This document shows, piece after piece, positions 36,965 to 45,939 of a DNA stretch of 64,000 bases. Position numbers and translations under genes: made by a program. The DNA comes from Marinagarivorans algicola (GTDB lineage: Bacteria > Pseudomonadota > Gammaproteobacteria > Pseudomonadales > Cellvibrionaceae). The stretch lies in the NCBI RefSeq assembly GCF_001292705.1, contig NZ_LGAK01000009.1, forward strand, positions 1 to 64,000, given 5' to 3'. Each line of letters opens with the position of its first letter. Position 1 is the first letter of the stretch. Below the pieces are notes generated by a model. It made no database searches and was not told the origin of the DNA. It saw only the letters and a list, made by a program, of their open reading frames with translations.

Positions 36965-38187
36965 TGGCCTATGTATTTATCTGGAGCTTTGCAATTTTAC
37001 TCTTTCCCTTGCTGTTGTTTTGCCTAGAAGTGGTTGTGGGTTGTTTTAGGTATGCGATAGCTCGGCGAGCGACGGAATCTCTACGGATCGTGCCTGCGTT
37101 AGATCAAACGCTAAAGGGCGTTGTGTTAGTTCCGGCACATAATGAGCACAGTGTGATTGGCGCTACACTAGAGTCTTTACTCAGTGCCTGTAGTCAGAAC
37201 ATGCGTATTATTGTGATTGCCGATAATTGCTCAGATGATACAGCAGTTATAGCGCGACAGTATCACTGCGAGGTTATTGAACGTACTCACGCACAAGACA
37301 GAGGCAAAGGCTTTGCATTAGCCTTTGGGCTTGAGCATTGCCGCGCAGATAATCCCGATGTTGTTATGGTTGTGGATGCCGATTGCACTGTAAATGCTAA
37401 CGCTTTAAGTGACTTAATGCGGTGTGCCGATCATTATCAAACGATTGTACAAGGCGCCTATACTTTAGTGGCTCCTGAGCATGCCAAGCCCGCCACTCGA
37501 ATATCGGCATTTGCCGTGTTTATTAAAAATATTATTAGGCCTTTAGGTTTGGCCAAGCTTGGAGGGAGCGTGCCTATTACGGGGTCGGGCTTTGCTATTG
37601 CTGGCGCTTTAATTGATCACATTGATCTAGCCTCAGGTGAAATTGTTGAAGATATGAAATTGGGCTTGGATTTGGCGCTGCTAGGTCGAAAGGTCGAGTT
37701 TGTATTGCCGGCTAAAATTACTAGTGTACTCCCGACTGATAATCAAACCTCGCAGGTGCAACGCGCGCGATGGGAGCATGGCCATATTGGTATGATCACA
37801 AAATATGTGCCTAAATTGTTACTGTTTTCGCTGAAAGAACTACGTTGGGCGTCATTGATAACGGCATTAGATCTTTGCATATTACCTTTTATCGTATTGC
37901 TGACTTTAAGCGCAGGCCTGTCGATTATTTTAGGCAGTGCGATGTATCTTATTGGGTGGAGCGTGTTTGTATATTGGATTGTAGGGTTGAATATTATGCT
38001 GCTAGTGGCTTTAATAGTCGCGAATGCGTTGAGAGGCTCTGATCGATTACAGCTAAAAGATGTGTATGCTTTAAGTGAGTATGCTTTGAATAAAATCGGC
38101 TTATATCGAGCTTTAACGTCAGGCAAGCGCTCGCGCTGGCATAAAACTCAGCGTGAGTTACCCGCTCAACCGCCTAAAAAAAAGTAG
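36964..38187 (+). CDS. Membrane-bound processive-type glycosyltransferase family 2
   Basis: 407 residues with a membrane span at each end. N-terminal span, then GT-A motifs VLVPAHNEHSVIGATL, VIADNCSDDT and MVVDADCTVN, GSGFAIAG acceptor area, and QVQRARWEHGH, the QxxRW motif of processive transferases; C-terminal spans follow (LDLCILPFIVLLTL and FVYWIVGLNIMLLVALIV). Likely builds the polymer backbone or adds one sugar. Translationally coupled to the preceding GT4 gene. Confidence 0.88.
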   Translation: MAYVFIWSFAILLFPLLLFCLEVVVGCFRYAIARRATESLRIVPALDQTLKGVVLVPAHNEHSVIGATLESLLSACSQNMRIIVIADNCSDDTAVIARQYHCEVIERTHAQDRGKGFALAFGLEHCRADNPDVVMVVDADCTVNANALSDLMRCADHYQTIVQGAYTLVAPEHAKPATRISAFAVFIKNIIRPLGLAKLGGSVPITGSGFAIAGALIDHIDLASGEIVEDMKLGLDLALLGRKVEFVLPAKITSVLPTDNQTSQVQRARWEHGHIGMITKYVPKLLLFSLKELRWASLITALDLCILPFIVLLTLSAGLSIILGSAMYLIGWSVFVYWIVGLNIMLLVALIVANALRGSDRLQLKDVYALSEYALNKIGLYRALTSGKRSRWHKTQRELPAQPPKKK

Positions 38188-38222
38188 TCGTCGTATGGTT
38201 TTTTTTAACGGGGTAATGTTAG

Positions 38223-39584
38223 GTGCCTAATTTACTCGCGTATTTAGCGCTGATTGCATGGCCCTTTTTAGCTAGAATCATTAAGCAAAAAATGCAATTA
38301 GTTGATGCCGCTATTCTTCTTTTTTTGCTACCTTACTTGCTGCTGCCGGTTAAAACAGCATTTGATTTTCCAGTGTTACCTGCCATCAATAAAGATTCGC
38401 TAGCGTCGATTATGGCGTTTTTGTTGTTGTATCGTGTTTCTTTAGATAATGCCAAAATTAAATTCGGTAGAGTTTATCGATTGTGTTTGGTGGGTTTTTT
38501 GTTTGGCCCAGTTATCACCATTTTTTTAAACTCTGAGCCATTGGAGTTTGCGGATAATTATTTGCCAGGCTTAAAAGCTTGGGATTTTATTGGTGTTTTT
38601 TTTATCAAAACAACCTCTATTGTTATCCCTTTTTGTGTGGGCTATTTAGTCTTAAATACTGCGTATGCGCATCGTCGTATTGTTTATTGGATTGCCTTTT
38701 GTGCGGTATTTTATACGCTACCAATGCTCTGGGAAATAAGAATGAGCCCGCAGCTACATGCGCAAATTTATGGTTTTTTTCCACATCAATTTGCCCAACA
38801 AGTTCGGGCCGGCGGTTTTAGGCCTGTTGTATTTTTAGGGCACGGTTTGCTCGTTGCCTTTTTTGCCTATACCGCTTGTATGTGTGCATTTGTTTTAATG
38901 AAAAATAAAGTCATTATTTGGAAAATACCCGCTCGCTATGTATTTATTGGGTTGTTTGTGGTGGTTTTTTTATGTAAAACCATGGGCGTTGTCTTGTATT
39001 TATTTTTGCTGCTAACCCTCTTATTGCTGTTTAAGCCTAAAAATCAGTTTTTAATGGCTACAATATTTGTTTTTTTTGTCACCTGTTATCCGGCTATTCG
39101 AGAAGCATCATCGCCCCAGCTACGTAGTTTTACTCAGTTGGTGAGTCAGTACAACGAGGACCGCGCCCAATCTTTTGCGTTTCGCTTAAATAATGAAGAC
39201 GATCTATTGGCTAAAGCGAGTGAGCGTAAGTGGTTTGGCTGGGGCAGCTGGGGACGCAATTTGATTTATGACTACAGCGGTCAAAAACTCAGTGTTATCG
39301 ATGGACAGTGGATTATTATATTTAGCTCGTGGGGATGGGTGGGGTATTTGAGTTTTTTTGGATTGTTTTTTGTTCCGCTGTATCGCTGGTTCTTAATATT
39401 AAAAGAAGCGGATAGGCATAAAGTACCTATAGAGTCTGCTGACTATTCGGCCGTAATAGGATTGATTTTAATGAGTAATATGATTGATTTTATTCCTAAT
39501 TCATCGTTGTCGAGTGTGACACTGCTAATGGCTGGCGCGCTAGCAGGACGAGCAGTACTGCTAAAACGGGATGCGAAAGCATAA
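38223..39584 (+). CDS. O-antigen ligase/polymerase-like membrane protein
   Basis: Very hydrophobic chain of 453 residues with about 10-12 spans and a larger periplasmic loop (about 290-360; RAQSFAFRLNNEDDLLAKA, then KWFGWGSWGRN), the arrangement of Wzy polymerases and WaaL-type ligases. GTG start. In this locus it is the likely polymerase that joins repeat units in the periplasm. Sequence motifs alone do not separate polymerase from ligase. Confidence 0.75.
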   Translation: MPNLLAYLALIAWPFLARIIKQKMQLVDAAILLFLLPYLLLPVKTAFDFPVLPAINKDSLASIMAFLLLYRVSLDNAKIKFGRVYRLCLVGFLFGPVITIFLNSEPLEFADNYLPGLKAWDFIGVFFIKTTSIVIPFCVGYLVLNTAYAHRRIVYWIAFCAVFYTLPMLWEIRMSPQLHAQIYGFFPHQFAQQVRAGGFRPVVFLGHGLLVAFFAYTACMCAFVLMKNKVIIWKIPARYVFIGLFVVVFLCKTMGVVLYLFLLLTLLLLFKPKNQFLMATIFVFFVTCYPAIREASSPQLRSFTQLVSQYNEDRAQSFAFRLNNEDDLLAKASERKWFGWGSWGRNLIYDYSGQKLSVIDGQWIIIFSSWGWVGYLSFFGLFFVPLYRWFLILKEADRHKVPIESADYSAVIGLILMSNMIDFIPNSSLSSVTLLMAGALAGRAVLLKRDAKA

Positions 39585-39758
39585 AGATACCCATATTATT
39601 TAAGCGAACTATTGCCCATTAATCAAAAATAGGATAACTCTTTAAGTGCTTCCTATTTAAGCGTTGCTAGCGCCGAAATGCCAAAAAATCATCCACAGAC
39701 CTTTAGTGAGGTTTATCAGCTAATCTGATGTGTACCTTACGGTGAGCGATACTGAAGA

Positions 39759-41450
39759 TTAGTTGGCGATAGCACAGGCCGCCCACCAGCACGGTATTTG
39801 TGTGTTGAATGTTTGAATAGCGTCCCATTTAGGCGAGGAAACCTGATCGACACGTTTAAGTGCGCCCCAGCTGCCCCACTTGGTGGGGGCGCCTATATCG
39901 ACAAATAATACGTTTAACTCTCCGCCTAGCTGTTGCCATTTGGCTAAGTGATTGGTATAGATTGCAGTCATTTTAGGGTCTTCGTTAATCGCTTGATGAA
40001 ATTGCGTGATAGCCGAATTATCCTGCAGTAAATGCCCATTGGCGGTAATGTGTTGCCCGCCTTCGTAGGCGACCAAAGCTAATTGATATTTTTGAGCAAC
40101 GCTGCGCCAGTAAGCCATATTCTTCTCGAGTTGTTTCTCGATGCCTTGGTAGTCTTTAAAAGCGGGTAGATGCTGTAAGGGCTTTCCTGTTTGTAACTGA
40201 GTAAACGCTTGCTCAATGCCTTTGTCACCGCTAGAGGCCCATTGCTTTAATTGGTTTGAATATGCAGGGTTTTCTGACTTAACGGGACCGTTGAGTTTCC
40301 CATTAAAGTAGGTCGTTATCCCGATGTAATCAATGCCATGACTGTAACATGGTGCATTGCCTTCTTTTACCCACTCGGGGCATTCGAGCGCGGCAGTTTC
40401 TAAGCCGTGCCAGCCTGTTTGGGTGCCTAGCACGCACTTTATTGTGGGTTGCTTCGGTGTTGTAGCAGTAATACTTTGTGCGCTCTGTGAGTGCTTTGGT
40501 TCGGGACGTTTAAATATATCGCAAATTTGGGCGGTTCGCATACCATGCCATTGCATGTAGGCAGTCCCTATACCTTGCCAGCGTTGACGTCCTACTGTAT
40601 TGGCATATTGCGCCTGTTTAAATTGCCAGTTCCATACCTCGTTACTGTGTTCTATGTAAACCTTGAGAGTATGCTTTAGCGTGCGCTTGACGACCTTGGC
40701 AAATTCCGTAATGTAGTGTTGATCAGCAAGGTGGGGAATGTTGAACCACGGATTGCTAGATGTGATATTGCTAAGCTCAATCATGACCTCTAAGGGTACG
40801 CCTGCAGATGCCCAGCTTCTGTGTGTTATTAAGGGGCGATTGCGCCACTGGCTTTGGGTTGAATGGTTGGTTTGCATCCAATCCATAAAGCGTAATGTGT
40901 TGAAGTTTTTAATGCGTTTTAGCCAATCGGGATTAAATATATGGCCAGCTAAATAGAGTTTAATGTGTTTTTCTGGAATAATTTTAATATTGCGTAAAAA
41001 ATTAGTCGGGTGAGTTTTTGATATTTCTAATAAATTGTTGCCCGGTGAAACAGTAATCATGTCTCTGCCGGGACGCGATTCTTGGCGTATTTTTTTTGCG
41101 CCCCAGCGATAATTAATCACACCCTCGCCGTCATAAAGGACAACGTACCGCTGATAAATAACGGGTTCATTACGCGGGGAAACTAAAAAAACGGTGCCTG
41201 CCGTCTGCCCTTTTTTGAGGGTTTTAATCCAGTCGTTTTCATCGGTATCAAAACTCACTTCTTTATTGGCTTTTGCATTCCAGTCTTGCCATGCTCGAGC
41301 TTGCTTCATTAAATCTAAAAAAGGCATTTGGGTTGACCAATCGGCAATGCCATTAAGCCCCATGCCTAGCGATGAGCGCTTGAGATTTTTGGCATCAGCG
41401 CTTGCCGTCATACTGGCAAATAAACAGATGAAAAAAATAATGACTCTCAT
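39759..41450 (-). CDS. Secreted glycosidase-like protein (clan A type)
   Basis: Exported protein of 563 residues with a signal peptide (cleavage near ASADA). Two conserved glutamates fit a TIM-barrel retaining glycosidase: Glu271 in EHSNEVWNW (Asn-Glu acid/base pair) and Glu463 in LVAYEGGQH (nucleophile strand). The N-terminal 150 residues look beta-rich, with LSNITSSNPWFNIPHLAD further on. I recognise such proteins in exopolysaccharide loci, often annotated only as hypothetical or cellulose-binding. A role in trimming the exported polymer is inferred. Substrate unknown. Confidence 0.65.
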   Translation of the reverse strand: MRVIIFFICLFASMTASADAKNLKRSSLGMGLNGIADWSTQMPFLDLMKQARAWQDWNAKANKEVSFDTDENDWIKTLKKGQTAGTVFLVSPRNEPVIYQRYVVLYDGEGVINYRWGAKKIRQESRPGRDMITVSPGNNLLEISKTHPTNFLRNIKIIPEKHIKLYLAGHIFNPDWLKRIKNFNTLRFMDWMQTNHSTQSQWRNRPLITHRSWASAGVPLEVMIELSNITSSNPWFNIPHLADQHYITEFAKVVKRTLKHTLKVYIEHSNEVWNWQFKQAQYANTVGRQRWQGIGTAYMQWHGMRTAQICDIFKRPEPKHSQSAQSITATTPKQPTIKCVLGTQTGWHGLETAALECPEWVKEGNAPCYSHGIDYIGITTYFNGKLNGPVKSENPAYSNQLKQWASSGDKGIEQAFTQLQTGKPLQHLPAFKDYQGIEKQLEKNMAYWRSVAQKYQLALVAYEGGQHITANGHLLQDNSAITQFHQAINEDPKMTAIYTNHLAKWQQLGGELNVLFVDIGAPTKWGSWGALKRVDQVSSPKWDAIQTFNTQIPCWWAACAIAN

Positions 41451-41543
41451 GCTGGGCCTATATCAAGTGAATAGTTAAATGATGTATCGCTTTGGGTTAT
41501 TGAGTGTGCGTGGTCAACGATAATAGGTGTTAGGCGCGATAAA

Positions 41544-42302
41544 TTACCAAGGCTTTTTGTAGAGTCCTAAACGTTGTTTGGTATAAAGCCAGAGAAAGGG
41601 TAAATCATCAATCAGGTAGCGCTTAGCCAAGCGCTTGGGTTCTTGGCACAGACGATAAAGCCATTCAAGCCCCATTTTGGTCATCCACTGTGGTGAGCGT
41701 TTGAGCGAGCCGCTTTGGAACTCGATGGTGGCGCCGATTGCAAAATGTATTTTAATATTTGTTAGCCGCTCTTTATGCTTAAAAATCCAGTTTTCTTGTT
41801 TGGGTGAGCCTACACCTACAGCGAGTACGGTGGCCTCAGACTGGCTAATTCGCTGTATAATTCTCTCGCTTTCAGCGTCTGATTGCTCAAAGCCAAAAGG
41901 AGGCGAGTAGTAATCACACACAATGTCGCGGCCATTACTCGCATTAATATTATGCGCGGCTGTTTTAACGGACTCTTCACTGCCGCCGAGTAGAAATATT
42001 TTGATGTCAGTATTTTTTTTATGGTAGTTACAAAAAGCAGGGAAGAGATCGGAGCCTGTAATTTGTGCTTTTAGATGCCGCTTGGGGTAAAACAGTTTAC
42101 ACAGCATAAAAATGATGCGGCTATCACAGACGCGGTAGTCGGCTTGCGTGTAAAGGCGGTGAAACTCCGGATCTTTTTGGAGTCTCATTAAATGATCGAT
42201 GTTAGGTGTAACAACAACGCCTTGCGTCAGTTGCTCTAGTAGTTCTTGCTGACTTAAATTGTGTATTTGACAATTAAGAATGGCGATTTCATCTATAGGC
42301 AT
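41544..42302 (-). CDS. WecB/TagA/CpsF family glycosyltransferase
   Basis: GT26 enzyme of 252 residues. The family features are VTPNIDHLMRLQKDPEFHRL, a YRVCDSRIIFMLCKLF stretch (Asp at the catalytic-base position), GSDLFPAFC, IFLLGGSEESV, AVGVGSPKQENWIF and GATIEFQSGSLKRSPQWM. Such enzymes add the second sugar to an undecaprenyl-diphosphate-linked first sugar. The start is set at ATG with a short spacer to the phosphodiesterase gene; same-strand neighbours suggest one operon. Confidence 0.92.
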   Translation of the reverse strand: MPIDEIAILNCQIHNLSQQELLEQLTQGVVVTPNIDHLMRLQKDPEFHRLYTQADYRVCDSRIIFMLCKLFYPKRHLKAQITGSDLFPAFCNYHKKNTDIKIFLLGGSEESVKTAAHNINASNGRDIVCDYYSPPFGFEQSDAESERIIQRISQSEATVLAVGVGSPKQENWIFKHKERLTNIKIHFAIGATIEFQSGSLKRSPQWMTKMGLEWLYRLCQEPKRLAKRYLIDDLPFLWLYTKQRLGLYKKPW

Positions 42303-42391
42303 TGCAATGACTTTCTTTTTGGGTGAATGGTATTGTTGTTGAGTTTGTAGACATTGTAGGGCGATATGTATTTTGCACTAAAAACAAACCA

Positions 42392-44029
42392 CTATATAAG
42401 CGGTTTGCCTTGCATGGTTAGGGGAATAGGAGCGCCTAAGCGTTGTAGTATGGTGGGGCCTACATCGAGGGCGTGTCCTTGCACCGAGAGGCCTACGGGT
42501 AGTTTACCACCTGCCGCCATAAAAAATCCGCTATGCCTATGGCTGCCAGCTCTAAAGTGAGGCGCAGGGCCAATCAGGCCGTAGCTCGGGTGGCGCACGC
42601 TGTCACTGGCGAACGTCTCTTGCCAGCCAATCACAAGATCGGCATCACTTAATTTGGGATTGGTATCCATAGGGTCTTTGCGTGTGCGCACTATTTTTTT
42701 AATCATGGGGGTTCCCGAGCGTGCGCAGACAAGCCCTTCTAATGCGGCACAAATCGCATCGAGCTCTTGATGGTACTGCTCGGGCTCAACAATGCCATGA
42801 GTTTCTCGCCCCTTAACGTTAATGCGAATGTAACCATCGGAGAAGCTCGGTAGGGCGTAGGCCCGCATGGTAGGCCAGAGGTTAGCGTACCACAGGGTGG
42901 GCTGATACCAGGGTTTGCCAGCATTCACTTTGGCCGAGGTGCGCGGGCTCATAGGATAGCCATCTACATCATCGCCGACTATCGGGGCAAGCAGGTTGTA
43001 TAGCTTGCTGCGCAGTTTTTGTCGCGACCAGCGCGCGATAGCGCTGCCTACACTGAGTGACGACCAGATATGGCGCTCCCAGTCATTCCATTTTTGCGCG
43101 GTGAGGGGCTCTTTTGTGAGTTCTCCGTTGCCGTCTACACCATTACACAGTGCTGGGCGATTAAAATTGTACCGGTACAGAAATTCCGGTAAAAACAAAC
43201 AAGAGGGGAGATCCATGGTGTTCATGCCCATGCCATGGGCGGAAAAGACAATGATCTCACTGTCTTTGGGGCTGTTTTCGATGATGCGCCCAATCTGCTG
43301 ATCCATCGCCATGTAGGTATCTTTTAATGGATCTTTGGGTAAGAGGTTTTTGTTTGCTATATCCGCGTGGTACAACGGGTGCTCGGGTTGAAATTGCCAA
43401 AAATTATGCCCTGCGCCATGGGCTTCACCAAAAACGGTGATGAATAAATCCCAGTTTTCTTTTTTGAGCAGCTCGATGCAAGCATCGCCACGGTACTCAA
43501 TACCCGTCATCAGCATGTTGTAAACTTGCAGAGTGCTTTTCATGTTTAAGGCATGAGCATAATCGCGGTGTAATCCTGGGTGCCAGCCAACGCTCGCTCG
43601 TATTTGTGCAAGCGCTTGTGGCGGCGAAGATTCTTGCTCAATTTGCGGTGAGTGAGCACCCCAGGCGTTAATCTGAATCCCTTTAAGTTCGGGTTGCAGC
43701 CGGACTTGAGGAATATCAAACGAGCACACGCGATAGTCATCACCTAGGGCATAAAAGGCCGGATATTCGTCATACTCATAAGCAGCGCGGGTTTCAATAC
43801 GATAGTCGGGTGAGTATTTTAAGGGCGTCCAGTAGCCTGTATTTTCGGGGGTGGTACCCGTTGCAAAGGTGGTCCAAGGGAGTTCGGCGGCGAATAAATC
43901 GTAGTTGTCTAGTCTTCCGTAAACGCCACTGTTTTTCAGGTTTTGCATGTTGGGCAGTGAGCCGTCAGCCATCCATTGTTCTATGAGACGGGGTTCGGCA
44001 GAATCTAAACCAATAACGATGACAGGCAT
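42392..44029 (-). CDS. Alkaline phosphatase superfamily protein (type I phosphodiesterase-like)
   Basis: Protein of 545 residues without a signal peptide. VIGLDSAEPRLIEQW carries the first metal aspartate; PWTTFATGTTPENTGYW carries the nucleophile threonine; IVFSAHGMGMN and SHRHSGFFM supply the later metal histidines. This is the nucleotide pyrophosphatase/phosphodiesterase pattern. In exosortase and O-antigen loci such proteins may act on lipid-linked intermediates or nucleotide sugars; the substrate here is not known. Upstream of the TagA-like gene on the same strand. Confidence 0.8.
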   Translation of the reverse strand: MPVIVIGLDSAEPRLIEQWMADGSLPNMQNLKNSGVYGRLDNYDLFAAELPWTTFATGTTPENTGYWTPLKYSPDYRIETRAAYEYDEYPAFYALGDDYRVCSFDIPQVRLQPELKGIQINAWGAHSPQIEQESSPPQALAQIRASVGWHPGLHRDYAHALNMKSTLQVYNMLMTGIEYRGDACIELLKKENWDLFITVFGEAHGAGHNFWQFQPEHPLYHADIANKNLLPKDPLKDTYMAMDQQIGRIIENSPKDSEIIVFSAHGMGMNTMDLPSCLFLPEFLYRYNFNRPALCNGVDGNGELTKEPLTAQKWNDWERHIWSSLSVGSAIARWSRQKLRSKLYNLLAPIVGDDVDGYPMSPRTSAKVNAGKPWYQPTLWYANLWPTMRAYALPSFSDGYIRINVKGRETHGIVEPEQYHQELDAICAALEGLVCARSGTPMIKKIVRTRKDPMDTNPKLSDADLVIGWQETFASDSVRHPSYGLIGPAPHFRAGSHRHSGFFMAAGGKLPVGLSVQGHALDVGPTILQRLGAPIPLTMQGKPLI

Positions 44030-44256
44030 AATAGGCTTCCCATAATCATCACATCTGCTCGCGCAAGTGCGATGATGAATGTTTTAATGAATTCGAGCAT
44101 TGTGTATTTAGCTGGCAGGCCCGCGGTACTCAGAGAATAATGACTAAGTTGGACGGTTGAGTCATGATGAAACCTTTTAACGAGCCACTTTGTATATAAT
44201 AATTCGATACTTAAAATGTTAGTTTATTGAGCTCACACTGAGCGGATTATATTTCA

Positions 44257-44733
44257 ATGGAAAAAATCTCGACAACTGAGCCTGACTGGTCTCGCGAGTA
44301 CTGCACAACCTTTTGGCAGCCCAGTAAGCAGCTGTTGCGGGCCATACGAGGTTATCAGAGAGCCCAAGCCAGTACAGGCTTTATCGCCACATTACGCGCC
44401 AAATGGTGGGTTTTTTGCCATCGTTTTTGGTCTGTGATTTGTGCATGCGATATTCCCATTAATTGCCAAATAGGGGGCGGATTATTACTCATACACCCTG
44501 TGGGCGTGGTCATTCACCCTGATGCAATAATTGGTCCGAACTGCCTTATTTTGCAAAATACAACAATAGTCGGGGGTGTTGTGCTTGGTGGGCATGTTGA
44601 TATTGGTGCGGGTGCAAAAATTATTGCACCGGTGGCCATTGGTGATGATGCGCGAATTGGTGCGAATGCTGTGGTAACCAAGCCGGTTGCTGCGGGTACC
44701 ACAGTGGTAGGGATTCCGGCGCGGGTTATTTAG
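44257..44733 (+). CDS. CysE-like serine acetyltransferase/hexapeptide transferase
   Basis: Short protein of 158 residues. The hexapeptide region IGGGLLLIHPVGVVIHPDA, IGPNCLILQNTTIVGG and VDIGAGAKIIAPVAIGDDA forms a beta-helix; His in LIHPVG and the NCLILQNTTIG-like loop match the CysE active site. It lacks the full N-terminal helical domain of CysE, as do polysaccharide O-acetyltransferases. A TATAAT box at 44195-44200 is a possible -10 element. Second acetyltransferase of the locus. Confidence 0.78.
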   Translation: MEKISTTEPDWSREYCTTFWQPSKQLLRAIRGYQRAQASTGFIATLRAKWWVFCHRFWSVICACDIPINCQIGGGLLLIHPVGVVIHPDAIIGPNCLILQNTTIVGGVVLGGHVDIGAGAKIIAPVAIGDDARIGANAVVTKPVAAGTTVVGIPARVI

Positions 44734-44777
44734 TCGCCGTTAGTGTGGAGGGCTTATAGCGAGGCAAGCGTGTTGAT

Positions 44778-45905
44778 CTAAACGGCAGTTGCTGTGTGAA
44801 GTACGTGTTTTGCCCAAGCCGACCACGTGAGATTGTGCTGGTAAAAGCTAAAACTTCGCTCAGAGAGCCCCTTGTAGCGTTTGGCATCATTTATAAATGT
44901 GATTATTTTTTGGGCATAATCATCGCCTGTAGCGTCGCGCGGCAATAAAAACCCATTGTCATTATTACTGATAAGGCTGGGTATACCACCTACATCAGAC
45001 GCGAGTGCTGGGCAGCTAAAAGCGTTAGCTTCAGCAATCACCATAGGAGTACAGTCTGCACGTGTTGGTAGTAATAAAAAGTGCGCCTGGCTCAACAAGT
45101 CATGGTATTGCGCTTGTTGAGCAGGTTTGTTTTTATCCAAAAAAGGAATAACAGTGCACAGTGCTGAGTCTAAAGTGATAGGCGGCGTGCAACCAATAAT
45201 GGTGAGCTGGCAGGCAATGCCTTGCCGCTGCAAAGTTTGGGCAGCTTCAACAGCAATAATGCCGCCTTTCCTTTCCCACTCTTTTCCAATAAAAACCAGT
45301 TTCACAGGGCTTGGTGGGGCTTTTGGGGTTATGGTTTTGGGGGGGCTGTCTAAATTAAGACCAAATCTGACCACGTCTATTTTATCGTTGATATCGTGAA
45401 TACTGCTAAATTCAGTCCGCGCTTTGGAGGCCATAAAGGCCGAGGAATACAGCGTTTTAAATGATTTTTGAATGCAGCGCATTTCTTTATCGTACATACC
45501 TTGGTTAGGCTGTTGCTGGTACTCTTGTGCAATGTATGCAGGAGTCGCATCGGTGACAAAAATTAATTTTTGATTATGCAGTGTGAGTGTGGCAACAACC
45601 CCAGAGTTAACCGGGGCTATCAGCAAGTCAAAGGTTGTGGTATCGATGACGTTTTGCACTGTTAAGCTGTAGCGTTTTTTAATAGAACTTAACACCTTTG
45701 CGTGTATGTTAGGTGCGATAGCCTTTAGCATTGATAGGCTCTTTCGACTGATTTTTTGTTGTAAAGCATTCACTTTTTTTGGATGCCCTATTGCTGTGAT
45801 TAGCGTGTCAGGCTCTTCGGATAATGCTTGATACATATAAAACAGTGTGCCGCTAAAATTGCCGCGATCAAAAGGGGTTTCTACGCTAATAAAGCCTATT
45901 TTCAT
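44778..45905 (-). CDS. Glycosyltransferase family 4
   Basis: About 375 residues from MKIGFISVETPFDRGNFSGT; the frame extends 34 codons upstream, but that part is unlike GT4 N-termini. Donor-site motifs: KLVFIGKEWERKGG and LLPTRADCTPMVIAEANAFSCPALASDVGG, the latter equivalent to the usual E-x7-E segment. The N-terminal GNFSGTLFYM glycine loop binds the acceptor in GT-B folds. Sugar unknown. Confidence 0.88.
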   Translation of the reverse strand: MKIGFISVETPFDRGNFSGTLFYMYQALSEEPDTLITAIGHPKKVNALQQKISRKSLSMLKAIAPNIHAKVLSSIKKRYSLTVQNVIDTTTFDLLIAPVNSGVVATLTLHNQKLIFVTDATPAYIAQEYQQQPNQGMYDKEMRCIQKSFKTLYSSAFMASKARTEFSSIHDINDKIDVVRFGLNLDSPPKTITPKAPPSPVKLVFIGKEWERKGGIIAVEAAQTLQRQGIACQLTIIGCTPPITLDSALCTVIPFLDKNKPAQQAQYHDLLSQAHFLLLPTRADCTPMVIAEANAFSCPALASDVGGIPSLISNNDNGFLLPRDATGDDYAQKIITFINDAKRYKGLSERSFSFYQHNLTWSAWAKHVLHTATAV

Positions 45906-45939
45906 AATTGAATCTCTAGTCGGCATAGCGCTTTTATTA

